A stretch of DNA of 45,397 nucleotides, from the NCBI GenBank assembly GCA_943704415.1, contig CALSCO010002389.1:1-45397 (forward strand), read 5' to 3'. Source of the DNA: Parvularia atlantis (taxonomy: Eukaryota > Opisthokonta > Rotosphaerida). Under the pieces are notes generated by a model that searched no databases, was not told the origin of the DNA, and saw nothing but the letters and a program-made list of their open reading frames with translations. Each line of letters begins with the position of its first letter. Positions within the stretch are counted from its first letter, which is position 1. The position numbers and the translations under genes were made by a program. Shown here in pieces: positions 12,224 through 22,033 of this stretch.

Positions 12224-13114
12224 TGAACGAGGACAAGGTGCAGCTCGACGCGGCCGACGACTGGCTCGCGCTGCGCCAGCTGCTGCAAGACCGCGCGCGC
12301 GACACGCTGCGGTGCGCGATGCACGTGTGCCGCGTCGCGTGGGTGTCTGACAGGATGCAGCGAGATCGGGCCCGCACCTGAGGCGCTGCCGGGCCTCGAG
12401 CGCGCCGTCGCACAGGCCGTCGAGGCGGTGCTGGAGATGGCCGCGCCCAACGTGCAGATCAACGGCTTCGACCTGCCCGACCCGAACGCGCCGCCGGGCG
12501 TGGCCGGTGCGCGTCGATGCTACATCATCGTGCCCTGATCGCGATGCGCCGACGCAGAGCCCGAGTACGCGCCGCTAGACGAGGCGCTGCTCAGGCGGCT
12601 GCAGGAGGTGCAGGCCGAGACCGACCGGGTGATGGTGCGCGTGGCCGAGCAGCGGCGCGTCGTGCCGCAGCAGCTGGTGCAGCACCTGCGCACGCGGCTC
12701 GAGGCGGACGCGCACGCTGCCGCCGCGATGCAGGCCGGGCTCGCGGGCACGCCCGAGGCCCTGACAGCGCTGGCGCTGCCGGCCGGTGAGCGCGTGTGCG
12801 CATGACACGGCCCAGCGCTGAAGCGATCCGCGCCAGACCTCGACGAGACGCTGACGATGCTCACGGGCGACGCCGAGGCGCTGCACGCGCTCACCAAGGC
12901 CCGTCGCGCGTGTGCACGTGCGTGCGTGCGTGCGGCCTGACCCGAGCGTGCGCGCCAGACCCTCCCGCCGCTCGCCGCCAAGCTGCAGAACGTCGCCAGC
13001 GTGCTCGACGACCTTCCCCGGCTGCAGGAGGTGCGCCTGCGCTCCGTGTCTGCCTGCTGCTGACGTTGCGTGCCGCGCCCGCAGCGATCGCGCCAGCTCC
13101 TCGGCCCGTCGTGA
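12224..13114 (+). CDS. NSL1: Kinetochore protein Mis14/NSL1 (MIS12 complex)
   Basis: A subunit of the four-protein MIS12 complex that links CENP-C and inner kinetochore to NDC80 and KNL1. The spliced protein is about 211 aa, close to fungal Mis14. It starts MNEDKVQLDAADDWLALR, passes through APNVQINGFDLP, and then has the family core EPEYAPLDEALLRRLQEV followed by a long helix (AETDRVMVRVAEQRRVVPQQ). A second helix, PPLAAKLQNVASVLDDLP, and the short end RSRQLLGPS close the protein. Helical content and the INGxxLP plus PLDEALxRR pair are the basis of the call; sequence conservation in this family is low, so the assignment is probable and not certain. About five introns are present; the one ending at 12958 has either a GC donor at 12908 or a 33-nt GT form. 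The gene ends 23 bp from the CDPF1 stop. Confidence 0.7.
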
Positions 13115-13137
13115 GCGTGTGCTGTACCAGTGGCGAA

Positions 13138-13811
13138 TCACTGCCCCGCGGCCGCGCCCTGTGCCGCGGCGCTGGCTCGTGCGCGCTTGAGCGTCTGCGT
13201 GCTGCCGTGTGTGAGCGGGCGCGCGTGTGCAGACGGGCCGCGCGCGCACTGCAGGGACCTCGGCCGGGAAGTGCTGCGCGTTGTCGAGCACGCACGGGGC
13301 TGCGTGCCGCATCGTCAGCAGCGTGCTCACGCGCACACACGCACAATCCGACGCAGACGCACCGCAGAAGCGCTTCGTGTAGAAGACGCTGCAGGCCGGC
13401 GCGACGCAGACGGGCCTCGCGCAGGCCGCGCAGTGCGACGCGACGGTGATGTGCCGCGTCCCGTCGGCCGCGTACGGGTCCTTGAGCGTGTACGCGTCCT
13501 CGAGCAGCACCAGCCGCGCGACGTACGGTGGCCGCCGCCCAAAGTAGTCGAAGGGCAGCACCGCGGCGCACACGGCGCAGGCGACCGTGCGCCCACGCGG
13601 CCGATGCGGCGCCTGCTGCGGCTGCGGTCGATCTTGGTCCAGACTGCTAACTCTGTCACGATGCTCGTGCGGCGCCTCGTGGTCGTCGGCGTCGCGGCCG
13701 CGGCCCTGGCGATCGTCGCGCTCGTGCTCAGCACGGACGTGGCGCCGTTTGCGGTGCGCGTCGCCTGCGGAGGCGGGGACGGCACGTGCGGATGTGCTCA
13801 CGCTCTCCCGC
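13138..13811 (-). CDS. CDPF1: Cysteine-rich DPF-motif protein (CDPF1)
   Basis: The conserved part reads VACAVCAAVLPFDYFGRRPP, then RLVLLEDAYTLKDPY, then HCAACARPVCVAPACSVFY, TKRFC and, after an intron, APCVLDNAQHFPAEV. This is the CDPF1 domain: a CxxC pair, the DPF/DPY motif and further CxxC pairs expected to bind zinc. Function in any organism is essentially unknown. After another intron the protein ends TLKRARASAAAQGAAAGQ, so the 3' end at 13138 is solid. The 5' end is not: no ATG lies between the domain (about 13590) and 13811, and the ATG at 13809-13811 would make the gene overlap the first exon of the divergent glycosyltransferase by 150 bp. A non-ATG start or an unseen small exon is possible. 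Confidence 0.75.
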
Positions 13812-16086
13812 ATCGTGCTCCGCCCCGTATCGCCGACAACGCGGCAGGACGAGGTCACGGGCTCGATCATCGGCTACCGCAACTTCACCGTGTTCCGCCG
13901 GTGGCGCTCGCAGCTGCAGCCCAACGGCGTCTTCAGCAGCGTCGTGCGGTGCCCCGCGCCGCTCGGTGCGCCGCCACCGCCGATGCCGCGCCACGTGTGC
14001 TGAGAGAGGCGGCGCGGCAGGGTCCGGCGCCGTCGTCGACTTTGAGGACGCGGGCGGGCGCCCGATGACCGACCGCGACTACGCCGCCGACCCGCTGCCC
14101 GCGCAGACGCTGTGGGTGGACCCGGCCAGCAGCGGCGCGTGATGCTTCGTGGGCGCGGCGAGGCGCGCAGTGGCTGATCACCACGACGACGCGCGCCAGG
14201 CACGGCCGCACGCGACGACTTCAAGCACCTTGTCGTGTGCCACATCAAGAACCTGTGCTTCAACATGTCGGGCTTTGGCCGGTGCGCGTCGCCATCGTCG
14301 CTGCGCCGTAACGATGGCCGCGCACAGCTACGAGTACCCGCTCGAGCACATGAGCCTTGCCGAGCAGATCGCCAAGTGCCGCGACTGCCGCTGCGTGCCC
14401 GGCTCGACGGGGCCCGTGCCCGTACCGTGCGTGGCGCCGCCTGGATGCGACGCCGCTTATCGCGTGCGTGCGTGCGTGCTTGCAGAGTGCAGTCGACGGC
14501 GGCGTACGCGCAGGTGACTGGCCACTCGCTCATCTACGACGCGATCTTCAACAACCACCAGTTCGGGCACCTCGTACAGACCTTTGGTGCGGCGCAGTCT
14601 GCGCGGCGCGCCTCGCATGCTGACTGCGCGGGGGCCCGGGGCAGGCATCCACACGCAGGTGCTGCGCCACGCCAAGCACTACCTCGTGCCCAAGATTGAC
14701 CAGGCACGCCTCACACACGCGCACAGGCAACGCACTGACAACGCCGCAGATTGTCTACCCGAAGCTGCGCCCGCCGCTGCCAGAGGCCGTTACGCTCCTG
14801 CACGACGTCATGCTGCAGCAGCTGCCGGAGGACGAGCGCGCGGCGATGCGGCCAGCGATCTGGTGTGCTGATGCGACTGCCCCGGCGTGACGTGTGACAC
14901 ACTTGCGCGTGCTCATGCACAGGGCGCGCACGGAGGAGCGTCTGCGCAGGGAGCCCGGCGTGTGCTTCGACTCGGCGACCGTGTTCCAGCTATCGGGCCT
15001 GGTGCGTCGCCGCTTGCATGTGCAGCGCGGCTAGCTGACCGTGCGGCAGATTGGCAACACCGACCGCGAGGCGCGCGAGTGGCGCTGGGCGCTGTACGAG
15101 AACATGGGCTGGGACATGTGCTCGTGCCCGGGCCCGCGCGTGGTCCTGCTCAAGCGCAACGCCAACACGCGCCCGTGCGTGCGCCGCGTGACCGCGGCCG
15201 GGGCGCGTTGACACAGCCACGCAGACGCGCCATCCTGAACGAAGACGAGCTGCTGCAGCGGCTACGCGTCAAGCACGGCCTCGTCGACGTCGTGGTGGAG
15301 GAGATCGGCGAGCGCAACTCGACCGCCGAGCAGGTGCCGCGCGGACGCGTGTGTGTGCGCCAGCGGCCGCTGAGACGCGCGCGCGCAATCAGGCGTGCCT
15401 GTTTGCGTCGTCCGGGATCGTGCTCAGCTCGCATTCATCGCAGCTGATGAACATGATCTTCAGCAACCCGTTCGCGTGCCTGGTGCGCTGGGCCGGCGCG
15501 GCACAGCGGGCACGATATGCTCACCAGTCGCGCCTACGCAGATCGAGATCGTGCCGGCGATGATGAACCTTGACTTCTTCAACAACGCGCACTACCTCGC
15601 GCTGCACTACGACATGGCCATCGGCGGGTACGCGCCTGACTTTGGGCCCGATATGGCGGTCCCTGAGCGGGTGCGTGCCGCGCGCCGTGCGGTGAGTGGC
15701 GCTGTACTTACGCAAGGGCAGGCGCGCGAGTGCCATGCGCTGTTCCGCGAGTGCTGGGGTAAGCCGGTCAGCGCGTGTCTCGGGCTAAAGGTACGCATCC
15801 CGTGCAGTCTGCACCCGTATGCTGACGGCGGGGCGCAGATCACCGAGTGCGTGTACGCGTCTGAGAAGAACGACCTCGGGCCGTACCGGCAGTACGCGCG
15901 CGCGATCAAGCACCTCAACTTTGTCGCAGACCTGGACGCGGTCGACGCGGCCGTGAGGTGGCGCGTCGCTCGCGTGGACGCGCGCGCGCAGCTGACGCCT
16001 CGCATAGCGCCGCCATCGAGGAGCTGCACAGGCGCTGCAACGGACACTGGCCGGGCTGGCAACAGCCGGGCGTGCAGCAGCGGTAA
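13661..16086 (+). CDS. GT61-like (DUF563) type II membrane glycosyltransferase
   Basis: The N-terminus is a classic signal anchor, MLVRRLVVVGVAAAALAIVA, placing the enzyme in the Golgi or ER with a lumenal catalytic part. Downstream exons give RNFTVFRRWRSQ, VCHIKNLCFNMSGF, TGHSLIYDAIFNNHQFG, REWRWALYENMGWDM, then the most telling region RPRAILNEDELLQRL, HGLVDVVVEEIGERN, ASSGIVLSSHSSQLMNMIF and IEIVPAMMNLDFFN. The last two blocks match the GT61 pattern in which a His-containing loop is followed by Asn-x-x-F and an acidic strand. GT61 enzymes transfer xylose, arabinose or GlcNAc to glycans or proteins; the donor here cannot be told. About a dozen introns were placed; 14135-14199 and 14704-14749 are best fitted with GC donors. 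The stop is at 16084-16086, 69 bp from the convergent transporter. Family call is moderate. Confidence 0.6.
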
Positions 16087-16155
16087 CGACCCCGAATGAT
16101 CGGCAACAAGCAAAGAGTCAGGCGCTGTACAGTATTTGCAGGGACACGGTTCCGT

Positions 16156-18365
16156 TCACATCGTCTTCTTGTCCTCGGCGCCGTCCAGCAGCGGCGCCGA
16201 GCTGGACGAGTTGACGAGGAGCAGGCTGTCAGACGACTCGGCGCCGCTGGGTGCGGTCGCGCCTGCTGTGCTTGGCGACGACGACGTCATTGTGCTGCGG
16301 CCGCCCGCATAGTCAGCCACGCGCGCCACATACGGCGCGCGGAAACACCTGCTCGCGGGCGAGCCGAGCGTCTGCAGTGCGATCGTCTCAGGCTTGGCCG
16401 CCGACGCGGCCGGGGTGATTGGCCTGACTTCGTGGCGCGTGGCCCAGGTGACCATAAGCGTGCCGACGAGCAGGACAACGCCGCCGGCGATCGTGAACGA
16501 GTCTGCGCGGCGCGGTGAGCACGCGTACGCCAGCTTCGGGTGCCCAAGCCGCACCTGGAAACGCGCTGACGCCCAGCAGGACGGCAAAGCTGCGCAGCGC
16601 GTGAGCACGGCGTGCGCGGCCAGCAAGCGGCACGCACATGACGGCGATCACGGGTTCAAGCAGCATCACCACCGACACCACGATCGCCGGCACAAACTTG
16701 AGCACGGCGACGTAGCTGACGAAGCCGAGCAGGCCTGTGACGATGCCTGCACAGGACGATGAGTCCGCGCGTATGCCACGCCTCGGCCGCGCACGCACCG
16801 AGGTACGACGCGGCCCCGAACCAGTCGCGCGTGAGCCAGCCAAAGACGCCGAGCGCTGGGTTGCGCGAGAACTGGGCGCCCTGTCGCGGGCGTCATCCTC
16901 GCGCGCACCGTTGTCGCAGCAGCACGCACCTCCAGGAGCGCCGAGAGCACGACAAAGCCGAGGCAGTTGCACAGTGTCAGCGGCAGCATGTAGATGAAGA
17001 TCGGCACCTGGCGCGCACACGTTGAGCTACGTGTCTGCTGTGCGCGCGGCCCACACAAACCTTGGCGCGCAGGTTCGAGCCAAACATGAGGTACAGCACG
17101 CCGCCGATCGAGCCGACGAATGCGATCGTGTCGCCCAGGACGACCTGCGACAGCGGCGGCGGCTCCGAGATCGGATCTAATGCACGCGTAAGCCGCGCCA
17201 CGACTGGGTGAACCCCTGCGCACCGAGCGCGTCCTGGCCCAAGAGCGTGATGGCCCCGCCAATCACGCCCACGAGCGCGCCGACGCCCTCGAGCCGCGCG
17301 TAGGGCAGGCGCCGCACCATCTTGTACAAGACGATGAGGATGCAGGTGATGTTGCTGAACAGGTACGCGTGCGCGAGCGACGTGTACTGTGGCGGGCCGT
17401 CAGCGTGCGCGCACACAGGACGAGGCGCGCGCCCGCTTGCCTGCAGCGCCACGAAGAAGGTAGCCGACCACGTCACGCCGCCGAGCGTCACGATGGCAAA
17501 GTTGAGCAACAGCGAGCGCTCGAAGAAGCCGCGCATCTGCGCGCGGGGTGTCAGTGGGCCCACGAGCAGCCGCGCGGCGCACCATTGAAGGCCGCAGACG
17601 CAGTGCCTGGTACGCAAACAGCGGCAGCATGTAGAGCGCGGTCGCCTGGGCTCGCCTACGATGTGCGTTGGCGCAGTGGCCTACGTCGCGCGTGCGTACG
17701 CACCATGATCCCTTGAGCACCGGCGGCACACCCGTCATCGACAGCGTCGCCACGCCCTGCGCGCGCGGCCGTGAGCGGCAGACCGTCGTTTCGGCCGGCG
17801 CAGGCGCACCATCGACGACACGGCGAAGAGCGCGATGCCGAGGAGCAGGTAGCCGGGCCACTGCATGCGCAGACTCTTCTGAACGATCACGCGCGCGGTC
17901 TACCGGGCGACGTGCGCGGCGTCAGCGGCGCAAGTGCGCGAGAACAGAGCAGAGCAGAGCTGAGCGCACTTGGAACGACCCATTGATCCACAGCGTCGTC
18001 TTCTCAATCCCGCGCACGCCCGACGGCAGGCTCGGCAGCGGCGGGAGCAGCGGCAGCAGCGGCACGTCGTCCTTGTCGACCGGGTCGGCGGCGTCCTGTG
18101 CGCGCGCGCGCTCCGGGCGTGAGCGGCCGATGCGGCGCGCGCGATCAGTGCACGAGGTCCGGGTTGAGCTCGAACTCGAGCTCGAGCGCCTCGGTCGATG
18201 CGGCGGCGTCGCCGTCCGGCGCGGTCAGCAGCAGCTGCTGCAAGTCCTCCGCCGTCGACTTGTGCTGCCGCTGGAACCGTGCCAGCACACCGCTCTCGAG
18301 CTGCACCGTCGGCCGGCGCACGAGCACGGGCTTGGCGGGGCCCGACGGCGACGGCGCAAGCACGG

Positions 18366-18415
<50 letters not shown>

Positions 18416-18663
18416 GCGTCGGCGCTGCCCGGCGCCGCGTCCGTGACGGCGGCTGGCGCACTCTCGGCCGCCGCCGACGCCGGCGCGCTCTCGGCAAAGT
18501 GCGTCTCATGGAGCAGGCTCGCGGCGGCCGCCGGGAACGACGACACGTCGGTCGCCGCGAACGGGTCCGGTTCGGCGGCGCCGCGGGCGCTGCGCGGCAC
18601 GGCGGCGCCGGGGCTCGGCGGCGGCGGCAGCTGCTCAACGAGGAAGACGGCCGCGGCGGCCAT
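16156..18663 (-). CDS. EamA/DMT-superfamily transporter
   Basis: The product has a disordered cytosolic N-terminus of about 170 residues with a serine run (18368-18412), an acidic stretch ELEFELNPDL, then about ten hydrophobic helices in two halves: YLLLGIALFAV, ALYMLPLFAYQAL, LNFAIVTLGGVTWSATFFVALQYTSLAHA (best read in two parts), NITCILIVLYKM, VGALVGVIGGAITLLG, DTIAFVGSIGGVLYLMFGS, IFIYMLPLTLCNCLGFVVLS, IVTGLLGFVSYVAVLKFV, AIVVSVVMLLEPVIAV and SFTIAGGVVLLVGTLMV. The paired 'YTSLAHA' and 'VVMLLEPVIA' blocks are EamA hallmarks. The substrate is unknown; relatives move nucleotide sugars, metabolites or drugs. The C-terminus ends DGAEDKKTM. Many introns; 17387-17440 has a consensus GC donor (CAG/GCAAGC) and 17180-17235 removes an apparent frame break. 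Start is the ATG at 18661-18663. Its upstream region carries two CACGTG boxes. Confidence 0.8.
18368..18412 (-). repeat. (CTG)15 / poly-Ser codon repeat
   Basis: Fifteen perfect CTG units on the + strand encode serine (AGC) on the - strand in the disordered N-terminus of the EamA transporter. It is the longest trinucleotide repeat in the window and likely length-variable. Confidence 0.92.
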
Positions 18664-19019
18664 TCGCGCGCGCGGTGAGGCGGGGGATCCGGCCGGGAGC
18701 TGGGTGCCGGAGCAGGTTTGGGAGCGCCGCGATCAACGTCACCAGCCACGTGCGACGCGTGCCACGAGACGTGCTGCGGCGGTGCGTGTGCGTGTGCGCG
18801 GGTGCGGATGAGGCCGTGCACGAGCGCGAGGGAATATGCACGTGCGGCGCGTGCGAGGGAATATGCACGTGCGGCGCGTGCGAGGGAGGGAGGGAGGTGC
18901 AGGCGCGCAGCAAGCGAGGCAAGGAAAGCGTGACGAGCGATGCGTCAACGGTCACGGCGCATTGGGCCGGTTCTTCTCATCGCGACAAACTCAACGCAGC
19001 TGGACAAGACACACGAGGC
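18664..19019. promoter_or_regulatory. Transporter promoter with duplicated CACGTG element
   Basis: 356 bp separate the transporter start from the stop of the SGNH hydrolase, both on the - strand. The region contains a perfect 27-bp direct repeat (18828-18854 and 18855-18881). Each copy carries GCACGTGC, a palindromic E-box, at 18839-18844 and 18866-18871, together with ATATGCA. A GAGG-rich run follows. bHLH proteins bind CACGTG widely in eukaryotes; use here is inferred. Confidence 0.45.
18828..18881. repeat. Perfect 27-bp tandem duplication
   Basis: Two identical 27-bp copies abut exactly; a degenerate third start (GAGGGAGGGAGG) follows. Identity without any mismatch suggests a recent duplication or selection. 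Confidence 0.95.
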
Positions 19020-20963
19020 TCACTGCCCAGCCAGGATGCCCATGATGCGGAAGTCCACCGGCGTCCCAGGCGGGCCCACGCTCGGCAGCACGCGGCACGT
19101 CACGCACACTCGCCCTCCCGCGCGCGTCGCTTGGCCGATGGTCGCCGTCGACCCGGTTGCGAAGTTGTTGGGCGCGACTGAGACGACGATGACGGCAGTC
19201 TTGCCGTCGGGAGCGTCAGCGTCTCTCAGCCAGCATTCGGCACGCGAGCCGACGTTGTACGGCGCGCGTAGGTAGTAGAGGTTCACGACGAGCGGCACCT
19301 GCGCATGGGAGTCGACGTCGAGGCAGAACGAGATTTTCGCAGCGGGTACGGTGCCGCGCCAGTACGTCTTGTTCTGCGCGTGGTCTTGCCGTGCGAAGCG
19401 GTTCACGACTGCGTTGTCTACCGCCTCCACGTCCGAGACCAAGGGCTTGTCAACTGCCGCCCCGGTGCCTTTGACGCCGGCACTGCTGTCCGCACTCGCG
19501 AGCCTCGGGCCGCCGCTAGACTTGCGCGTAATCACGGTGAAGAGGCTCCAGCCGTCATCCGCTTGCTTCGCGCGCAGGTACGTTGGCAAAGTCTCGTTGA
19601 CTTGAACGGACAGGCATATTGGCTGCGGCAAGGGCGAGCCCGGCTGCGGCGGCGCCCTGTACGCGTCCTGCGGGTGCAGCGCGGCCATGTGGTCCCAGAA
19701 GAAGAGCGTGTCGTTGACGGCCATGTCGGCGAGCAGCTTGTGCAGGCGGAACGGGGGTGCGCGCAACTCGCCGCCAGGCGGCTGGTGAAGCTCCGCGATG
19801 CTCGATCCGTCGGCGGCGCGAGCCCGACGCAGTCCAAGTCGGTCGCGCGTGAAGGCGCTCGCACACTCGAGGATGTGCGTCTGGATGTAGTGCACGAACG
19901 CCCAGCCCAGTTGCGCGTGGCCGACGGCGGTCGGATGGACCAAGTCGCGCTGCAGGAAGCCCGGCGCGCTCGCGCCCGGGCGGTTGTTGAGCCGCTCGAC
20001 GGCCGACTTGATGTCCATGTCGTTCACGGTCGCGGTGACGCCTGCGACGCGGCCGTTATCTCGGATGGGAGCCTCAAGGATCCACGACCAGAGCATGTTC
20101 TTATGGCTGATAGCGGGCAGGTCGTATAGCACGGCCAGCATCTGCAGCGACTCTTGCGATGAGACATAGCCGCTCGGCAAACGGATAAAGTTGAGCAGGA
20201 CGACAGCCGGGCGCGAGGGCCAGTTGTGGATCGTGTGGATCACTTCCTCCTCTGAACGCAGGCTCAGGTTGTAGACGTCGTTCACGCCAAACTCAACGAG
20301 CACGATGTCCACGTCCATACCGACGCGCATCTGCGAGCAAAAGCGGAAGAACGTCGAGCCGGTCGCGGGCATTGCGCCTGCGCGGAGCTCGTGCTGCACG
20401 CCCGTGACGTTGCGAAGCCAGCTGACGAAGACCTCCGCGTAGTGCTGGTCGCCCACGCTGCGGTCCGTCGACACCGAGCCGCCGATGTAGCCCACGCGCA
20501 GCACGCGCTGGCGCTCGATCGCGTCGGCCAGCTTCTGCTCGAGCCGCAAACCCGACGCCGGGTAGAGCACTGAACGCCTCAGTGCGGCCCAGTCGACACC
20601 CAGTGCGCGAAGCGCGCGCCGCGTGCGGTCGACGTCGCAGAAGGGTTTCTGCAACGGCTGCTCCGCGTCCAGCTCACTCGCACGCGTCGAGCTCACCGGC
20701 GCTGCGGGCGGCGGGCGCGGCGATACGTGTTGGGCCGCGTCGAGCACGTCGTCCGCCGGTCGCTCGACCGACGCGACAGTGTCCACGTGCACAGCAAAAC
20801 GCCCCTCAAACGCCGTGCCTCGCGGCGTTGGCACGTACCGCAGCGTGACCAGCGTGAGCAGCGCGCCCAGGACCACGCCCGCAAGGACGAGGCCCACGCG
20901 ACCAGCTTGCATGCCCTTGACGTGAGCCTCGGCGTGAACAGAACCGGCGAAAATAAAAGGCAT
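19020..20963 (-). CDS. SGNH/GDSL-type hydrolase, signal-anchored, intronless
   Basis: A 647-residue protein in one uninterrupted frame. Residues about 20-42 (GRVGLVLAGVVLGALLTL) form a signal anchor, so the enzyme part should face the secretory lumen or outside. Block I is VGYIGGSVSTD with the nucleophile Ser about 163; block III is VEFGVNDV with Asn about 228; block V is RDLVHPTAVGH with Asp about 340 and His about 343, completing a Ser-His-Asp esterase set. A second beta-rich domain follows (from about 440, with WSLFTVITRKSSGG and ISFCLDVDSHAQV) and ends MGILAGQ. Relatives in protists and plants act on acylated polysaccharides or glycans; the substrate here is unknown. The frame extends upstream of the chosen ATG at 20961-20963 but only with a GTG. 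It is the only large gene here without introns and its codon use looks less GC-biased than its neighbours. Confidence 0.8.
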   Translation of the reverse strand: MPFIFAGSVHAEAHVKGMQAGRVGLVLAGVVLGALLTLVTLRYVPTPRGTAFEGRFAVHVDTVASVERPADDVLDAAQHVSPRPPPAAPVSSTRASELDAEQPLQKPFCDVDRTRRALRALGVDWAALRRSVLYPASGLRLEQKLADAIERQRVLRVGYIGGSVSTDRSVGDQHYAEVFVSWLRNVTGVQHELRAGAMPATGSTFFRFCSQMRVGMDVDIVLVEFGVNDVYNLSLRSEEEVIHTIHNWPSRPAVVLLNFIRLPSGYVSSQESLQMLAVLYDLPAISHKNMLWSWILEAPIRDNGRVAGVTATVNDMDIKSAVERLNNRPGASAPGFLQRDLVHPTAVGHAQLGWAFVHYIQTHILECASAFTRDRLGLRRARAADGSSIAELHQPPGGELRAPPFRLHKLLADMAVNDTLFFWDHMAALHPQDAYRAPPQPGSPLPQPICLSVQVNETLPTYLRAKQADDGWSLFTVITRKSSGGPRLASADSSAGVKGTGAAVDKPLVSDVEAVDNAVVNRFARQDHAQNKTYWRGTVPAAKISFCLDVDSHAQVPLVVNLYYLRAPYNVGSRAECWLRDADAPDGKTAVIVVSVAPNNFATGSTATIGQATRAGGRVCVTCRVLPSVGPPGTPVDFRIMGILAGQ

Positions 20964-21137
20964 GCGGTGACTCGGATTGGCCAGCCCCCTGGCCACGCCT
21001 CCGCCTCACTCACAGCGGCCGTCCGTGTGTGTGTTGCGCACGCTCATATACGCTCACACAAGGGGGAGAGAAAGACACACACACGTGCAGGCGGGGATGG
21101 CTGTGGCGGCCTGACGGATGCCGGCTCGGCGACGCGC
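20964..21137. promoter_or_regulatory. Spacer between SGNH hydrolase and RPLP2
   Basis: The 174 bp hold the promoter of the hydrolase gene and the 3' UTR of RPLP2. Read on the - strand there is an A/T-rich patch around the start codon (AAATAAAA on the + strand at 20951-20958), rare in this window. Nothing else was recognised. Confidence 0.35.
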
Positions 21138-21702
21138 TCAGTCGAAGAGACCAAAGCCCATGTCCTGTGCGCGCGACGGCACACGCATCAGCCACACGGC
21201 CCGTCCACCGCGCCCGGCGCCCCGCGCAGCACGCACCTCGTCAGACTCCTCCTTCTTCTCCTCCTTCTTCTCCTCCTTCTTCTCCTCCTTCTTCTCGGCG
21301 GCGGGCGCAGCGCCGCCCTTGGCCGGGCCGGCCGCTGCGGGTGCAGCAGCGCCACCCGACGGCACGGCGGCGAGCTGTGTGCGGTGCGTGGCGCGTGGTC
21401 AGCTTCGGTGAACTGTGCTGCTGGCGCGACGGCGACGCACCTTCTTGCTGCCCTCGGCGATCAGGTCGTTCACGTTCTTGCCGGCGAGCTCGCTCAGCAC
21501 CTTCGAGAGCTCCTGCGCAGCCGATCGCCCGTGCGTGAGCCGCCGAGCACGCGTCGCGCCACCGCGGACATCGCGGGAGGAGGCGTCGCACCGCCGCGTC
21601 GGCCTCAATGCCGACCGAGCCCAGGATCTTCTTCACGTCGCTCTCCGAGGGCGAGGCGTTGCCGCCGAGGGTCGCGAGCAGGTAGGCGGCGAGGACACGC
21701 AT
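21138..21702 (-). CDS. RPLP2: 60S acidic ribosomal protein P2
   Basis: A stalk protein of the large ribosomal subunit that recruits translation factors. The spliced protein is about 115 aa: MRVLAAYLLATLGGN, SESDVKKILGSVGIEADA, ELSKVLSELAGKNVNDL, IAEGSKK, an Ala/Gly hinge, a charged stretch of KKEE repeats (about 21245-21295) and the universal tail SDEDMGFGLFD. Three introns split it. The last, 72 nt long (about 21166-21237), lies just before DMGFGLFD, is a multiple of three and has no stop, so its retention would keep the frame but place 24 residues ahead of the factor-binding tail. Start ATG at 21700-21702 matches the family N-terminus exactly. Confidence 0.97.
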
Positions 21703-22033
21703 CGTCTGCTGCGGGCGCGGTGTGTCGGCGCGGCACGCGGTCAGAGAGACGGCCGCGAAATTGCGCAAACGTGGTGTGGCGCAATCCCACGACAGCACCC
21801 GCGGGCGGCGGCGCGCCACGCCATCCATCCGCGCCATCCGCGCCATCCGCGCTGTGCATCCGACGCGCGCGCAGCCCATCCACGCCGCGCGTGCGCCGTC
21901 GGGTCGCGCCGTCGCCCGGCTGGGCCGCTGGTCGAGTTGATCACGCACCGGGAGGATGTGTACGAAAGAGGCTGGCCTTCAGGCGGCAGCTAACGGTTAT
22001 CTGTTGTATGTACAGCCAGACGCCTCTCGCGGA
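21703..22033. promoter_or_regulatory. RPLP2 upstream region with 9-bp repeats
   Basis: 331 bp lie between RPLP2 and the stop of Ctf18. Read on the - strand, CTGAC followed by GCCCGCAG just before the RPLP2 ATG looks like the 3' end of a 5'-UTR intron. Three perfect CCATCCGCG units lie at 21825-21851. An out-of-frame ATG-initiated frame of about 90 codons overlaps the start, so if this region is transcribed and unspliced it would act as an upstream frame; splicing of the leader would avoid it. Confidence 0.4.
21825..21851. repeat. Three 9-bp tandem units (CCATCCGCG)
   Basis: Three perfect copies, preceded by an extra CCAT at 21821-21824, in the promoter or leader of RPLP2. Confidence 0.9.

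Noticed and set aside
21245-21295. Possible satellite or CRISPR-like array of 12-bp CTCCTTCTT units
   Set aside because: It is the coding repeat for the KKEE stretch of ribosomal protein P2.
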